Part shown: positions 10,862 through 22,766 of the stretch, piece after piece
Layout of the letters: every line of letters begins with the position of its first letter
How positions within the stretch are numbered: position 1 is the stretch's first letter
Program-made: the position numbers and the translations under genes
From: Podospora bellae-mahoneyi
Taxonomy: Eukaryota > Ascomycota > Sordariomycetes > Sordariales > Podosporaceae
Assembly (NCBI RefSeq): GCF_035222275.1
Contig: NC_085883.1
Location: forward strand, 1,426,001-1,490,000
Length of the DNA: 64,000 bases
Direction: 5' to 3'
Notes under the pieces: generated by a model
Seen by the model: the letters and a program-made list of their open reading frames with translations, nothing else
Databases searched by the model: none
Told to the model about the DNA's origin: nothing

Positions 10862-12532
10862 ATGGCCAGAGACCAAGTTTTACCTTCAGAGATTCAAGAA
10901 ACCGCACTACTTCAACTGCTTGCCAATTCCCTAGTCCTTTCCCAAACAGCTCCGTACCTGTCCTGCTACGATGTCTTGAATCTGGCTGCCACATCGCGCG
11001 CATTTCGTTTCCTGATCTACCATACCCCGCAAGTCTTCCGCCGCCTGGATTTGGGCAACGTCAAGACAGCCCAGTTTGACAGTGATGCCGTTGACCGGGG
11101 TGGCCAGACCTGGCGCAATGTTCAGCTTGACGAAACCTTGACTGAGGACGAGTGAGTCTGTTATCTCCGTGCATGGTCCGACGGGAGGCTGACCTCATGT
11201 TCCCCTGCCAGTTTCTATTCGAGACCTCTGAGAGGCATCTTCTTCAACCTCCGACGGCATGACATCCTTCGGGATGTGCAGGTTTTGACCCTTGATGGTC
11301 TTTCTGTCACTGCCGAGCTCATCCACGACATCCTAATTGATCCGGCATTTTCGGTTCGCATTCTATCGATCCGCGATGTCAAGAATCTGAATGAACGAAA
11401 GCTCCAAAAGACACTACAATATGCGTGTCGGGAGTCCAGACCTGAGGGCACACCGCGGCTCAAGGGTCTCTATGTGTTTGGTCCGAAGGATCCGGTACCT
11501 GAGGCGGCTCCTCCTCAGGAGAGCTCCCGGAGTCCTTCACCTACCAGTCCGGCCGCGGTAGCAGCAGCCTGGAACACGCGAAGCCAACAAACACTGACGG
11601 CTTCTCTCATTGAGGAACCTGAGGCGTGGTATTCTCGCCGTGGCAGCCAGTTTCCGTGTCGGATCAACCCCGACTGGGCCTCTACGCTTGTGGCCTGCGA
11701 TGGCATAATTGCATTTGATTCAGTTCTTTGCACCAGCCCCAGGCATATCAACTCGCTGGCATGGGGCAAGGTTAACCTCGATGTTCTGAAAGCCGCGGGC
11801 TCCCCAGCATCTGCATTGATCCCTCACTTCAACGTGGCCACTCACAGTCTCGGTGGCTGTGAGGGATGTGGCTCTGCACCCGAAGGTTTTACAGTGTGGG
11901 GAGAAGACAACTATCCAGAAGAAAGAGATACTGAGGGAAGAAGGTCTAGTCATACTTCCATGGCCGACATTGGGAGGTTCCCGCTGCTGCCCCCGCCTCC
12001 GATGCATTCTTCGACCCTGAGCGCTGCAATGTGTCCGACTGGCCAGGCGGTCCGGCACCGACTTTCTTACCTGAGAAAGGGAAACCAGAGCAAGGCACGC
12101 TTCATCCCACGCTGTTTTGACTGCATTAGAGACAGGTACTGCGCCGGGTGCAACAAATGGTGGTGCGAGACGTGCTATGTCGGGGCGTTTGCAGGATCAT
12201 CCGGTGGCCATGCTGGATTGAATTCAGGGGACCATGTAAGCAACCCCCCCACCATTACCGGAGAGAACGACAACAGAGACTCGGGGCCCAAGATACTGGA
12301 CGGGTTTTGCGCCGATGGAAAGTGCTCGCTCTACCGTTCCTCGACCGATTCGGTGACTGCCGGCAGCGAGCAACCTGCATAAAGCCAGAGAGCTGGCTGT
12401 CGAGCATTCTAGCTGGACCCGGATGCGATGCACTGCGGAGCGAGCCCTGCCATCCAAAGATCCCATGGGTATGCGGTAACATTGTACAAAAAGGTCCATG
12501 TCCCTTTGGGCTTTGCGCTTCTGTTGTCCCCG

Positions 12533-12563
<31 letters not shown>

Positions 12564-13007
12564 GTTGCTTGACCAGGATGCACGCAGAAACGCGCCCTGA
12601 TTTGCAGTTACTGACTGTTTTTGAACAGCCCCCGGTTCTGAAGAGTTGTTGGGAATGCGGCATGAACGTAGGCTGACCTTTGATGCAAGGCTTATTTCCA
12701 GAGGTTCTTCAACTGACACCCAGCTAGTGCAAAGACTGCATTGAAAGCACACAGCGGATGTGCACAAGATGCGGTGGTGGATACTGCCTCATCCACAATG
12801 AAGGATCTGATATGATTTCTGTAAGTTCTATTCCGGCTCCCCATGACTGAGACCAAATGATTAACTATTTCTTCCAGTGTGATTGTAAGCCTTTCTTTAG
12901 TGTCTAGAACACATCGCTGTCATCTTGACCTGTTGGAGTAACTTTACTAAACTACCAATGTTGTAGGGTGTGTAGGACGAAGCAGACGATTCCGGGAGCT
13001 CTACTGA
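10862..13007 (+). CDS. F-box protein with cysteine-rich C terminus
   Basis: Predicted exons are 10862-11151, 11212-12352, 12629-12667, 12728-12820, 12878-12884 and 12967-13007 (about 536 residues). An F-box-like segment lies at residues 5-60 (APYLSCYDVLNLAATSRAF). The C terminus carries paired Cys: CFDCIRDRYCAGCNKWWCETC, CWECG, CKDCIES, CTRCGGGYCLIHNEGSD, CDWC. Such proteins are substrate adaptors of SCF ubiquitin ligases with a zinc-binding region. Exon 5 is only 7 bases (TGTGATT, between TTCCAG and GTAAGC), and it joins to make Cys-Asp-Trp-Cys before the stop. The exon 2/3 junction is the least certain: the donor at 12353 (GTGACT) was chosen because it keeps phase, but 12236 (GTAAGC) is an alternative. 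The long third intron would contain a GTT microsatellite. All other junctions have good GT..AG ends and conserve phase. Confidence 0.75.
12532..12562 (+). repeat. (GTT)n microsatellite
   Basis: About ten uninterrupted GTT units, inside the predicted long intron of the F-box gene. Read on the opposite strand it would give poly-Gln, poly-Asn or poly-Thr, which explains the low-complexity antisense frames there. Confidence 0.9.
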
Positions 13008-14512
13008 GAGTTTGCGAGCTTTCTTGGGCTTCTATTCTACGCCCAGATGTTTTGAACCTTCTAGTATTGGAAACACTCCCCTCTCGGGTCCATACCTAAC
13101 AACAACCCGGTCATCAGATTAGATTTCTGTTTTGCTCGGACCTAACTGGCGTTCCCGGTCCCACAACTCCGCTCTTCCCTTTCTTTTCCATATCATTGTC
13201 TGAAACGATATGGTTGGTACAATCGGTACTTGTATTTGGAGGCCACAAGAGAACACAAGGGAAAGCAGGTCGCTTGACGACTTCAAACTGTATTTATCTC
13301 AGCTCTGTATGATTGATGATCAAATGATACCCTACCAGGGCGACCCTAAAGGAATCACTTTGTGACTCTTCATGCCACCGTGCCAAAATTGCCGATAGCA
13401 CCACATGAGAAGTTTGCTATTACAATTTGTGATGTTCACTGGCATTGCTTGATCTCCGTGTGCTTTGACCTGATGAATCCCTATGCCAGCTGCACTTCAT
13501 CGCGGCACTCTTGTGAAACCTAGACGAGTCTAAGATAAGAATACTCTGTCACCGAGAAATATTTTCAGGAGTGTCCAGGAGACCCCAATGGCAATTTTTT
13601 GATAGAAGGTCATCTTGAGAGAAAACCATCACGGCGTGCACAAAATAACTGGCACTGCAAAAGTGATTATACCTCAAAAGATAGCCAATAGATCTAAAAA
13701 ATGTAGGATCCCTATTTTCTTTTTATCAAGGTACAAATTGATAATGATCATCCGTCTTACTGACTTTAGAACCAATCATTTTATCCAGAGCTTGACCATC
13801 TACGTGATGCAATGATATTTACCCCTGTCTTTCGTGCACTGGCCATCTCCATCAAAAGATGTCTCACATCTGCTAGATATGAACCCCTATGCAGACAACA
13901 GATGAAAATTGACAGAGAGGGTCATCATTGCTCAGAGATAAAAGAAAAAACTTGCTCTTTTCCATTCACTGAATGACCTGTACGACGTCTCTCATCATTC
14001 AGGTTGCATCACCTGACAAGCCACACTTGCATAAACACATCTGCCCAATGACAAGCTGAAAGGTACATTATATAGAGCCACCCCCTGCATATATAGTGAC
14101 CAAGACAAAACAGTAACAGAAACCTAATATGAGACCCCTATTATCGTTACACTTCATAACACCACAAGGCCGATATCCAACTCCCAAAATCAGTATCCCT
14201 GACAGGACAAGACAAAATATGCAACCAAGTCCCCTCCCAAGATCCTCAAAGATTCCAAAACAACCCAAACTTGAGCTGCCAGAATTATACTAGCCAGATA
14301 TAATAAAGAAAAGGAAAGAAAGGTATCTCAAATAAGCCCTTAACCCACCACCTGCCACCCTAACCATATCCAAAAAACCCAGTAAGTAATCAATCCCATG
14401 ACTTCCAAGACAAAAAACAAAGATATGTCGATCGAAAAGGAAAAACAAAACCCCTTTGATCCCATTAACCCCCCAGCATCCCCTTCAAAAGGAGAAAAGA
14501 AAGGAAAAACCC
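13008..14512. other. AT-rich intergenic stretch
   Basis: Convergent region between the F-box gene and the peptidase G1 gene. It is richer in A+T than its surroundings, with many short A and T runs between about 13550 and 14500. I see no open frame with recognisable content, no terminal repeats and no tRNA or rRNA. Confidence 0.6.
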
Positions 14513-15569
14513 TTAAAGCGAGAAAGAAACCGAATTGGCATTGTCATACTCTGTCGAATTGCACAAACTCGGAATCTGGTACTGCGTCGCGCCCAGAATC
14601 CCAAGGTTGCCGCCCGTCGTGCGTGTGGCATATGAGTCCTCAAACCAAGTCGTGTCGAACCTGGGAAAGCCGGCGAGGCTCGATCCATAGTAGGGCCTCT
14701 CCACGACCCAGTCTGCGTCCTTGCGGGCGAGGGTCGGGCCCGAAGTCACGTTGACGATGACTTGTTCGTCCTGACTGACGTTGTCGAATTTGCTAGGGAA
14801 GAGGTGTTGGTTTTGATCATGTGGAAGGAATGAAGGAAGGAAAGAAAAAGGCTCACATGGTGGCTGCGGTGTCAGATGTTGTATTGATTGTGACTTCGAT
14901 CCAGTCTCCTACGGCGACTATAGGTGTAGAGCAAACACGTCACGTTAGCAAAAGGAGTTCATATCTCAGGTGGTAAGGGCAGGCAGGGCAGAGCAAGACT
15001 TACGGGGCATGGTCGAGATGGTAAATGCAGTGTCAGGAACCCATTGCCACCAAGCTTCGTGTCTGGAACAGTGAATTAGCAAGCTGATACTCGATCCATC
15101 CAACCTACGATCTCAAAGAGTAAACTCACCTTGTGGCGGAAGTGGAAGTGTCAATCTTACAGACAGTGCCCGACTGCAGCAGGGCCGAGGGCCATGTGTT
15201 GCCGTCAATGCCGATCCAGACAGCAGCGGCTTGGGGATAGGTTTGTCCCGTTCTTTTGGTACAGCCCGGAACCTGCCAGAAGGAATGTATGCTCTTGATC
15301 TTGTTGGTGATTGGCGAGTGGTTTACGGCACCGCACCAGTTGGCGCTGCTCGAGATGGGGTTGGCTCTCTTCTTCTTGATCTTGGTAGGGGCAGGCTGGA
15401 TAGCACCCGGACCGTTGTTCTTGCTACGACCAAACTGGTAGGGTGCGAACTTGATCTGCTCCTTGGGGATGGGTACACCCTTTCGGGTACCCGTTACCTC
15501 GTACTTGAGGGCAGTGGCATTTTCAAGGAGAAGGGCCGAGCCGAGGAGAAGCAACTGAAACCACCTCAT
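14513..15569 (-). CDS. Secreted peptidase G1 (glutamic endopeptidase)
   Basis: Exons on the minus strand are 15569-15130, 15062-15004, 14917-14857 and 14792-14513, giving 279 residues; all phases agree and introns are 67, 86 and 64 bases. Residues 1-21 form a signal peptide (MRWFQLLLLGSALLLENATA). A basic proregion follows (PTKIKKKRAN, about 61-70), then the eqolisin fold: NWCGAV, a Trp at 98, VWIGIDGNTWPSALLQSG with catalytic Gln132, HEAWWQWVPD, and ADWVVERPYY with catalytic Glu218. Members of family G1 are acid proteases secreted by saprotrophic fungi that cleave proteins through a Gln/Glu dyad. ATG 15569 is preferred over upstream near-start codons because it directly precedes the hydrophobic core. 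The gene appears intact. A related but apparently non-catalytic protein lies at 51274-52131. Confidence 0.9.
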
Positions 15570-18500
15570 GGCGATGATAGAGGGGGGTAGGCAAGTGGAA
15601 AAAAGAGGTCGAGCAATATAAAATCGAGTGCAAAGTATAGAGCCGAGCAACGCCAGGAGATAGGCGAGGTGGTAGTTGGATGCAATTCGGGTGAAAGTTT
15701 GAGGTTTGCGGCCTTATCAAGACTTCATATTGGGCGGAAGGATTGGGTGGCTTGGGGGAGGTTATTATATCCTCTTGCTTTCGGGGGAAGGGTTTTTGAA
15801 GGAACACGACGACCGCGGACGGGTTCTTCCCTCGTCTGCTCTGCGCCGACGTCCAGTGGGGTTCCTCAAGAGAAAGTGAATGGTTTGGCGGAGCGAGATC
15901 AGTTCATCTGAAGTCAAGTCAGAGTCATAGGTACCTCCACCTACCACACCTTCAAGCACGCCGGGGCCAAGTTTGGCCTTAGACTTGCATGGGATGTAGT
16001 CGATATTCCAGGCTAGCCTTTCCTTTTCCAGATGTATTGCTCTCGGCATCACTCCAGGAACATGGAATCGTGCCTGTTGTGTTTCCCCACATTGGCTCCA
16101 GGGGAGAGAGGCACATTGATGACTGGGTTTTCTCGGCCAAAGACGAAGTGTGCCCCGAGGAGCTGGTCGATCACAAAGTTAGCGCGGGTGAAGAGGAAGC
16201 GAGCTGCAATCAGGGGCGAGGTTCTAGGCCAGGAATGTGTGAAACATTGCTGCGACTAGCTGCTACTTGTTGTATCTGGGAGGACGCCAACCTCAACACT
16301 TCCGGACGGCCTCTCAGCTTCCCATCTCGCAAAACACAACCTATGGGTATGGAAAATAACGGCAACGGTAGTGAGAAAATCAACACGGGCTGTCTCGGAA
16401 TGGCAACGTCTGCGGCACGCAACGCTCAGTACGAACCGAACCAGCCGGAGGCTTCGAAAGAAGGTTCCATCCAGCTTACCCTGGCACCACATCCAGAATC
16501 CTTCCTTTACTCCTTCAAAACTGGGCTTCTTCCTTCAGCACCCCTACCCCTGCCCCCAGACCGGAGCGGATTCCAGGTTTTCGGACGAGTTGAAGGGTAT
16601 CGACGGTGTTGACGGTAGGGGGGGAGGGGCGGTGCGGTGCAGAAAGGCTGCCAAGGTCCAAGCCTGCTCTGTGCCGCAACCGTTCCTGTCAGACGGGGCG
16701 ATGTGATGTGGATATCAAAGAAGCACTCAATGACACATGGGAACAAGAAAGAGGAACGATTCTCGTGTGGCGTAAAGGCCGTGAGCTGGGCATCCAGGCC
16801 TTCTTGACGCATTTTGACGCAGATTTTCCTTTCTCAGCAAAGCGTAATCCGATACTACTGCGTGGCAGAGGTAGCTAAATGTGACGTGATGTCGGTAGTA
16901 GTCCAGTATCGGACGTAATAGGGAGGTAGACAGGCCTTGGTAGGCTTGGGAGGCGTTCGGAGGCTTGGGAAGGTAGGGTGTCTTGGGACTGACTACTCTA
17001 GGTAGCGTCGAGGTAGTGTCGGATATAGAGTCCACAGCGTGGGGTGTAGCAGGGCGGCTGACGATGCCAGAGTAGTATTAGCCCCCAGTTTCTCCCGCGA
17101 ACTATTGGGAGTGTGCGTGGTGGTGGCCACGTTCTGGCATGGCCAAGTGCTGTGCGGGGTCGGAGTGTGAGGCCTGTGATTCGGTGAGTCGAGGGCACTC
17201 GATCCAGACGGGTGATCTTCCTGCGCATGCAGCCAGCGATGATGGGTGAGGAGGTGGAGGAGGAAGTGGAGGGTGGAATAAGTTTGAAGCGCGTGATGCG
17301 TGATGCGAGGCGTCTGCAGTCTGCAGCGAGCCCGTTGGAAATTCGCTCGAGATTTCTTGGTGGTATCGGAGAGACAATAGATTGGCTGATCTGCCTTGCC
17401 CAGCTGCATGGCTGCAAGGTCCCCGTCCTCGCTACTTCCCTTTTCAGCTCCACCATCTCCAAGTGACATCTTGCCAATCTTGACACCTTCCGCGAGGAAA
17501 AGCTGGCACTCTGGCCGGGAAGAGACAGGGCCGGCCATGCCGAATGCATGTTCGCTATTAGGCAACCGCAGGGTCGGATACTACCCAGACCGTCAGCACG
17601 TTGCAGGCAGGGATGCATGTTGGTTTTCAAGGGGGGGGTTGCAATCGTATTCAATGCCCAGGTCGGATACAAGTACCGTACCATAGACCAGACTCAGCCT
17701 TAACCTCCCCAGTCGTCACATTCTCCATTCTCCATTCGCTGGGGCGAAGGGCACTCGATTGACGTCGGTGAACACACCATGATCGCTGGACCGAGCATTT
17801 CCGCGAGCCCTCCACTGTCTCGATTCCAAGAGCCGTTTTATTGTATGCGCCGTGGCTTGAAGGGCTGAGAGGTAGAGGGGGGTGCGGGTGGGTCATGAGC
17901 AAGCGCTGAGAGTACATAAATGTATAGAAGTCGAGGTGATAGCCGTGATGTAACCGCACAATTCAAAGATGGGATGAACCAAAGCGAGCCAATCAGGTGT
18001 AGCAAAACCTCGTCAATCTTCCCGTATCGCTTCTCGGGGACTTCTACAAGAGGCCAGCGTGGATGCGTGCAGGGCCAAGAGAGACACGGGAAGCTCCGGA
18101 CTCAGTCTTGATGATCAGGAAAATGGCTGAAGAATCTTGGTATCTCGAAAAGACAGTCAGTTGGGGGAAACGGTTCAAAGCATTGAACGGGACGCTGATT
18201 CGTCATCCATCCTTTCAGTTACGATTGGTCATGCTCCTGTTGTATTTTCGACCGTGCAGTACGTGCCGCCCCACCATCAACCACTTCCTTCGTCTGTTCA
18301 CTGACTGTCCGGCTCCCCTCGCTTTGGCTTCGTTCAGCCAGCTTCGTCAGACGACACGGCGAGGACCCTTTGATTCAGTAAGATACCACACGAGGTTGTC
18401 ATGAGGCAGAGTGAGTGGAAGAGCTGGGCGCCTATGCGAGTTTACGGACCGGATCCAGTGTGTCTGAAACCTGCATATTCCTTGGGGGCTTTGTTGGCTG

Positions 18501-18821
18501 ACAATGTTGAATACTGCCCTCTCTTGCCATGTTCAGGTGGTCTTGGTAGCCAGCAGTATGGTGTGAAGTATCGAAATGGGCAATCTTTGGCGAGACTCTA
18601 ATTCGGTCAGAAGATGGTACCGAGAGCTCGTTAAGATTTGGAACTGCCGTCCCATGAGATCCGATCAAGATATCCTTTTTGGCGACCATCACTTTCAGAG
18701 TACAGGGACTACTATATTCCGATCTCGGCACATCCGCGATCTCGGAAGTGTATGATAATGCCAACAAAGCCAGAAATACCAATCAAAAAATCAAAGAGAA
18801 AAAAGATAGGTCATCGATTAA
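15570..18821. other. Long gene-poor stretch
   Basis: More than 3 kb without a gene I can support. Open frames of up to 228 codons overlap in several frames on both strands, but none shows a domain. One minus-strand piece at 16049-16203 is protein-like (listed separately). Between about 16920 and 17020 the sequence is rich in GGTAG and CTTGGGAGG-type words. Confidence 0.5.
16049..16203 (-). other. Orphan coding-like exon fragment
   Basis: Reading down from a candidate splice acceptor (TTGCAG just above 16203), one frame gives about 50 residues with strongly protein-like composition, including NFVIDQLLGAHFVFGREN and PVINVPLSPGANVG, ending at a stop at 16049-16051. No upstream partner exon was found. 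It may be the last exon of a gene whose remainder is lost or unrecognised. I do not know the family. Confidence 0.25.
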
Positions 18822-20554
18822 TCATTTCTTCTCGACCTCCTCCGTCATGGCCTTTCCGGTAATGACATTTTCTTCGCCAACCTGAGGCGGTTCCAAGTCA
18901 CCCAAATCAGCATTCCGGTTTCCATACCTCCCAATTTTGTACAAAGGCAGTGAGAATAGCGAGTCCATGCTCTCCAAGCTTCGACCTGCCGTCTCCGGCA
19001 CCATGAAAAACACCCATACCGCACCAAGAATGGTAACGAAGGCAAAGGACCAAAATGTCCCCTTTGGTGAGATGCCTCCCAGTTCCAACTGGAGAAGCAT
19101 GTTTGGCACAGCCCATGTATTTCCGTATTGGTTGCAAAATGAAACGACATGGCGAGTGAGGTGCAAAAAGCCCGGATTCTCAAGAAAAAGCTCGCCGTGA
19201 GTAGATATTGCATGCTGTTCCATCCCAACGCCCAACCGAAACCTGAAATGTAGATCATAGCAATCGCACCCTTGGAAAGTCCTGACTGCGAGGGGCTCAG
19301 GAGATAGCCCTCTTGTATGCCCAACTCGGGGACTGCAGTGAGGAAAACGGCAACGTAGATTATCGACACAGCCTGCAAGGTGATGCCAATAAGCAGCGAG
19401 CGCTTTCGGCCGATGAAGTCGACGAGGAAGAGGGCGCATACCACGGCGGCAGTGAGCTTAACGATGCCAAACACGGCTGTCACCCGAAGCGTCCTGTCTG
19501 TTCCAGTTATCTCAAGAATGTTGAACAGGTCTGGGGCGTAGAGTGTGATAGAACCAGCACCAGACCATTGTGATAGTATCTCTGCGCAGATGGTGAGGCA
19601 TACGCGGTAGAGGTTCTTTGGGACAGTGAATGCCTCCTTCAAGATTCCCATCAATCCAGATCCCACAGTTGCCTCCATCTCTTCCAAATTGTTTGACGTG
19701 ATGGCGCTGATCTCCTGAGTTACATAGTCATGTTCTGGGGACAGGTTTCGAAGACGAGCCATGACATGAACGGCCATCTTATGCTGACCTTGTTTGATCA
19801 GGTAGCGCGGAGACTCGTGCTGAAAGAGGCTTAAAGTAAATATCAAGACTGCAAAGATGAGATGCAAACTTGTCGGCACTTCCCAACGAGCCGCCTTTGC
19901 ATCACCCAGGGTGACTTGACAGCAGTAATTCGTAAAGTATGCCAAGACGATGCCCAAGTACACAAAACCAGTGAAGATGCATGTACACAACCTCCTGACA
20001 TTGGCCGGGGCAATTTCCGCAATGTACACAGGACCAACAACAGGTGTTTGTCCAACGCCAAGTCCGACGATAAACCGACCAGCATATATGGCGCTCAGAT
20101 TGCCTTTGGCTCCCATGAAGATGACAATACCCAACACCCACAGCAGACAGAGCTGCCGTGTAGCCCAGGTGCGTCCGATCCTGTCACAGATGAGGAAGGC
20201 GCTGAAGCTCAAGTCAGCATGACAAACGCGTGACCGGCGACGTGCAGGGTAGTTGGCAGATGGAACCTCGACCTACATCAGAGCACCCCCAACACTCCCT
20301 AGTTGAACCATGGAGGACACATTGGCTTAGATGTTGGCTTGCTCAACCTCGGTATAGGAGCTGTAATTGATGGTGCCCTGGAAGTGTTTGCTGTTGAAGG
20401 CGCCGCTGATCAAGCCCTCGTCAACGCCTCATGCTGCGACCAAAAGGCCGAAAGAGAATACGGCAAACCGTAATCTCCAATTGAAGACTTCTTTTGGTTC
20501 GCCCAAATCCTGGAGCCGAAAGATGTTCACAGGCTTCTTCACGCCCCCCGCCAT
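18822..20554 (-). pseudogene. MFS sugar-type transporter, decayed
   Basis: A nearly full-length member of the sugar porter family. The N terminus is MAGGVKKPVNIF..; conserved stretches include DEGLISGAFNSKHF, FLICDRIGR, GRFIVGLGVGQTP, YIAEIAPANVRR, ESPRYLIKQGQ, DFIGRKRS and a C-terminal MVPETAGRSLESMD. A 75-base intron (20202-20276, GTAGGT..TTCAG) joins GGAL to AFLICDRIGR. The frame is broken by TGA at 20429-20431 (GLLVAA-stop-GVDEG, probably an Arg codon changed by C to T), by TAA at 20327-20329, and by a one-base loss near 19134. After that loss the true C terminus continues in another frame to 18822. The transported substrate is not predictable; relatives carry hexoses, quinate or lactose. 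It diverges from an intact Ldh2-family dehydrogenase, suggesting a former transporter-enzyme pair. Confidence 0.85.
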
Positions 20555-21382
20555 TCTGTGCTGACACGGCAAAACAAAATACGAAGGAGCAGAAAAAGAA
20601 AAAAAGCAGAACGCAGGTAATCCAGATGGAAAAGGAAACTCGTCTGGGAGGATCACACCTACCTAAGTAGTCCATATGAGGTGGGGTGTCTCTTGGGAAC
20701 ACGCAGAGATGGTGATACGGTGACATGCTAGGTAGACAGAAGGGGCGTCGATTTGCCCTATCCGACGGCGTGGCCCCATGGCGTCACTGAACCATGGTCC
20801 GGCAGTTGAACGTCTGCTGCTCGTCGATCTCGTTGATGTAACTTTGTCGGTCTCATTGCGAGTGCAAAGGTGAACGTTGTACTTGTTGTGTGTTACATGT
20901 GAATCCCATTCAGGCAGGTGCTGCAAAACCGAGAAATTTTGTGACTGGCCAGCAAGTCCGGAGCCCGGCCTTGTCTCGGCTATTCATAACGAGGGAACCA
21001 CACTGGGAGTTCCATGGGTAGGTAATTCTGGACTTTGCTGAGATCCTTCGCTACGGTTGGTTGTCTGTGGTTCGGCGAGTTGCAAGTTGGCCACCTTGTC
21101 AATGGTGCTGAGATAGACAGTTGTGGGTTTTTTTTCCAGCACGGCACTTAAAGACAATCGAACGGCTCCGAGAGGTGTACTTGATATAAGATAACCGATG
21201 CTAGAGAATGATGGTCTCAGGTTGATTTGGACGTTGAAAGAAGCATTTGGTGGCTACTGGTACCCCGGATCTCCAGCAAGGAACTTGAGCCATCCCCACA
21301 TTATTTCTCCGGGCCTATAACCTACCGTCTTAGTGAAGCGGGGCCCATGTGCCACCGTTTCCCCGTTGGCTTCTTCGACCCA
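20555..21382. other. Shared upstream region of divergent genes
   Basis: About 0.8 kb between the dead transporter (minus) and the Ldh2-family dehydrogenase (plus). It holds no recognisable gene. It includes a CACCTACCTAAG word near 20658 and a T-rich tract near 21130. It probably held the regulatory sites of both genes. Confidence 0.55.
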
Positions 21383-22552
21383 ATGGCAACATATGTTAAG
21401 AGACAGGCCCCCTTTCTAACACCCGCCGAGTATCCATCACCCTTGCCCATGTCATCAGTCACAATGGGAGGACTACCAGAATACGTCCATGTCAACCACA
21501 GAGATGCCCGACTATTTGTCGTCTCGCTCCTCGTAGCCTCTGGATTATCCCTCCAAAATGCCGAAACCGTCGCCCTGGGTCTAGTCCAAGCCGACCTGCG
21601 TGGCGTCGAAAGCCACGGTATCAACCGTCTGCCATCTTATCTCGCCCGCATTCGCAATGGAGTCCTTGATCCCAAAGCAGAGCCCACTCTCACTCAAATT
21701 ACTCCGGTTGTGGCTCAGGTAGATGGTCATAATGGCTTTGGCTTCCCCGCAGCCCACTTGGCGATGAAGACAGCCATCGAGATGGCCAAGACGCTCGGCA
21801 TTGGAATGGCCAGCGTCAAGCACAGCAACCACTTTGGCATGTCGGCTTGGATCGTGCAGCAAGCTGTTGACGCCGGGATGATGAGCTTGGTTTTCACCAA
21901 CTCATCTCCTGCTCTTCCGGCATGGGGTGGGAAGGAGAAGCTGCTGGGGGTCTCGCCTATTGCCTGTGGTGCGCCGGGCGGTGAAGGGTCGATACCATTC
22001 ATATTAGATATGGCGCCCTCGGTTGCGGCGAGAGGAAAGATTCACAAGGCGAAGAGAAGAGGGGAGAAGATACCGGGGGACTGGGCCTTGGATGCTGAAG
22101 GGAGACCAACGAATGACCCAGATAAGGCACTCGATGGAGGCGTGATGTTGCCCATGGGTGGACCGAAAGGGTCCGGGTTAGCCATCATGATGGATGTCTT
22201 TTCAGGTGTTCTTTCTGGTTCAGCATTTGCCGGCGGTGTCACTGGACCTTATGACATGTCTCAGCCCGGTGATGTCGGACATTTCCTTGTCGCCATCAAG
22301 CCGGACCTGTTCATGAGCATGGATGAGTTTAAAGGCCGGATGACAACGTTGTATCATCGAGTGGTGAGTTCAAAGAAAATGGAGGGCGTGGAAAGGATAT
22401 ATTTTCCGGGCGAGATTGAGCTATTGACGGAGAAGAAGAGGCTCGCTGAAGGCATCCCGTTTGTGCAGGCCGAAATTGATGCTCTGAACAAGGAAGCTGA
22501 GCTTTTGAAGGTTGGAAAGATTGGAGAAAGTCTTCGACTTGGGTGCCTGTGA
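21383..22552 (+). CDS. Ldh2/malate dehydrogenase-family oxidoreductase
   Basis: An intact intronless gene (389 residues from the ATG at 21383) of the Ldh2 family, NAD(P)-dependent 2-hydroxyacid or imino-acid oxidoreductases unrelated to classical Rossmann lactate dehydrogenases. Conserved segments: ADLRGVESHGINRLPSYL, DGHNGFGFPAAHLAMKTA, VKHSNHFGMSAWI, VFTNSSPALPAWGG, LGVSPIACGAPG, FILDMAPSVAARGKI, PMGGPKGSGLAIMMDV. Members reduce pyruvate, oxaloacetate, delta-1-piperideine-2-carboxylate or ureidoglycolate-type substrates, so the exact reaction cannot be assigned. The start is uncertain: ATGs at 21383, 21449 and 21467 are in frame, and the conserved domain begins just after 21467. The neighbouring divergent transporter is broken. 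Confidence 0.88.
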   Translation: MATYVKRQAPFLTPAEYPSPLPMSSVTMGGLPEYVHVNHRDARLFVVSLLVASGLSLQNAETVALGLVQADLRGVESHGINRLPSYLARIRNGVLDPKAEPTLTQITPVVAQVDGHNGFGFPAAHLAMKTAIEMAKTLGIGMASVKHSNHFGMSAWIVQQAVDAGMMSLVFTNSSPALPAWGGKEKLLGVSPIACGAPGGEGSIPFILDMAPSVAARGKIHKAKRRGEKIPGDWALDAEGRPTNDPDKALDGGVMLPMGGPKGSGLAIMMDVFSGVLSGSAFAGGVTGPYDMSQPGDVGHFLVAIKPDLFMSMDEFKGRMTTLYHRVVSSKKMEGVERIYFPGEIELLTEKKRLAEGIPFVQAEIDALNKEAELLKVGKIGESLRLGCL

Positions 22553-22766
22553 CCCATCGGTTAAAATTGTGCCAAGCGCATCCTTGCTATCAAATGTATA
22601 ATAGATAGAGCCTGCCAGTCCCTATTGTTGCTGTTTGGGTAAAGACGATTGAGTGTCCATCAGTCTTGGCATCATCGGACCGAGCCGGGCCGGCAGCTGC
22701 TCTTGACGGGTCGGTAGGAACCTTGCTGGCTGAGAACATCAGCTTTCCCACTGCATACAAGATGCG

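Noticed and set aside
12224-12767. Poly-Gln, poly-Asn and poly-Thr proteins on the minus strand
   Set aside because: They are translations of the (GTT)n microsatellite in an intron of the F-box gene and have no other protein-like content.
13008-14512. Possible transposon remnant in the AT-rich stretch
   Set aside because: No terminal repeats, target-site duplication or reverse-transcriptase/transposase-like reading frame could be seen; AT-richness alone is not enough.
15989-16612. 207-codon plus-strand open frame
   Set aside because: No domain, overlaps other frames of similar length, and its opposite strand contains a more convincing exon-like segment.
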